From contig NZ_VCHY01000003.1 of assembly GCF_005877885.1 (NCBI RefSeq), forward strand, positions 1 to 64,000: 64,000 nucleotides of DNA, in the 5' to 3' direction. The DNA comes from Labilibacter sediminis. Its GTDB lineage: Bacteria > Bacteroidota > Bacteroidia > Bacteroidales > Marinilabiliaceae. A program made the translations under genes and the position numbers. The notes under the pieces are model-generated. The model saw only the letters and a list, made by a program, of their open reading frames with translations, was not told where the DNA came from and ran no database searches. Position 1 is the stretch's first letter; each line of letters starts with the position of its first letter. Of this stretch, positions 63,561 to 64,000 are shown one piece after another.

Positions 63561-64000
63561 ATGTACGCAAGCTTAAAATCACTTTTACACAAAATATTAC
63601 CTCAAAAATCATTATTCAAACACGAACTATTTTTGAGATCATTTTATGCCATGTTTTTTATTGGTAACAACTACCAGTGCAATATTTGCCTTAAAAAACT
63701 ACGGTCATTCAAAAAAGTTGGAGAGGATAAACTTTGTCCTTCATGTGGCAGCTTACCAAGAAATAGACGACTCTGGGATATTTTAAATAAATCTTATTTA
63801 AAGGATAGTATGACCGTTTTAGATTTTTCTCCTTCCAGAAATCTGTATAGAGTTCTAAAAAAGAAAAACATAATCTACACGGCTTCTGATTTATCTGGTC
63901 ATTTTATTTCTGATGTTAAATACGACATTACCAATATTTCATCTGCTGACAATTGTTACGATTTAATCATTTGCTATCATATACTCGAACATGTTATTAA
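63561..64000 (+). CDS. SAM-dependent methyltransferase with zinc-ribbon front, truncated by the window end
   Basis: The frame opens at 63561, 2 bp after the ketoisomerase stop, and runs off the end (146 codons seen). After about 40 residues comes a zinc-ribbon-like CNICLKKLRSF with LCPSCGSLPRNRRL. A class I methyltransferase core follows (TVLDFSPSRNLYRVL, TASDLSGHFISDVKYDI, DLIICYHILEHVI; the usual motif is HVLEHV). Similar proteins occur in polysaccharide clusters. Its C-terminus and substrate are not visible. Confidence 0.75.
   Translation, partial: MYASLKSLLHKILPQKSLFKHELFLRSFYAMFFIGNNYQCNICLKKLRSFKKVGEDKLCPSCGSLPRNRRLWDILNKSYLKDSMTVLDFSPSRNLYRVLKKKNIIYTASDLSGHFISDVKYDITNISSADNCYDLIICYHILEHVI

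Overview
The window is about 64 kb of AT-rich bacterial DNA from a member of the Bacteroidota. The evidence is a SusD-type outer-membrane lipoprotein, type IX secretion (T9SS) C-terminal sorting domains on several proteins, TAnnTTTG promoter -7 elements, a Bacteroidota-only DUF6452/DUF6048 gene pair and many PAS-rich histidine kinases. The gene content (laminarin-type glucanases, T9SS, a carbohydrate porin) suggests a marine or sediment polysaccharide degrader, perhaps of the Marinilabiliales. That placement is inference.

Region 1 (1-13.4 kb, + strand) is most of a polysaccharide utilization locus for beta-1,3-glucan. It holds the end of a SusD protein, a surface glycan-binding lipoprotein, a GH16 lipoprotein, two tandem GH128-CBM6 lipoproteins, a T9SS-secreted CBM32 protein, a T9SS-secreted multidomain GH16 and a GH3 beta-glucosidase. 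Inferred order of work: surface endo-glucanases cut the polymer, SusCD (SusC lies before the window) imports oligosaccharides, and GH3 releases glucose in the periplasm. The second GH16 carries what looks like a circularly permuted discoidin (CBM32) domain inside its catalytic fold.

Region 2 (13.6-20.8 kb) has a lipoprotein alpha/beta hydrolase, a DoxX-like membrane protein, an active/inactive M16 peptidase pair and the DUF6452/DUF6048 pair. Region 3 (20.8-26.7 kb, - strand) is a thiamine operon, thiS-thiC-thiD-thiG-thiH-thiF, behind a TPP riboswitch. It lacks thiE, and a MITE-like element lies between thiG and thiH.

Region 4 (26.8-39.6 kb, - strand) is rich in signalling: a hybrid kinase next to a ModA-like binding lipoprotein, a flippase-like membrane protein, a chemoreceptor, an OprB-type porin, a receiver-only protein, a NarL-type regulator and its CHASE-PAS kinase. 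Region 5 (39.6-43.3 kb) has large gene-poor gaps with an imperfect 138-bp inverted repeat and a perfect 50-bp palindrome, plus two exported proteins. Region 6 (43.3-49.2 kb, + strand) is a compact four-gene set: TonB-dependent receptor, YfiR-domain histidine kinase, receiver protein and receiver-PAS-kinase. Region 7 (49.2-50.9 kb) has a tyrosine-recombinase remnant and a duplicated flank of a tRNA-Ala gene, a likely old integration scar.

Region 8 (51-64 kb) is mostly housekeeping: tonB, hflX, asd, a lamin-tail surface protein, a purine nucleoside phosphorylase, lpxK, sppA, folK, upp, then a DegT aminotransferase, an FdtA-like sugar ketoisomerase and the start of a methyltransferase. The last three suggest that a surface-sugar cluster begins at the right edge.
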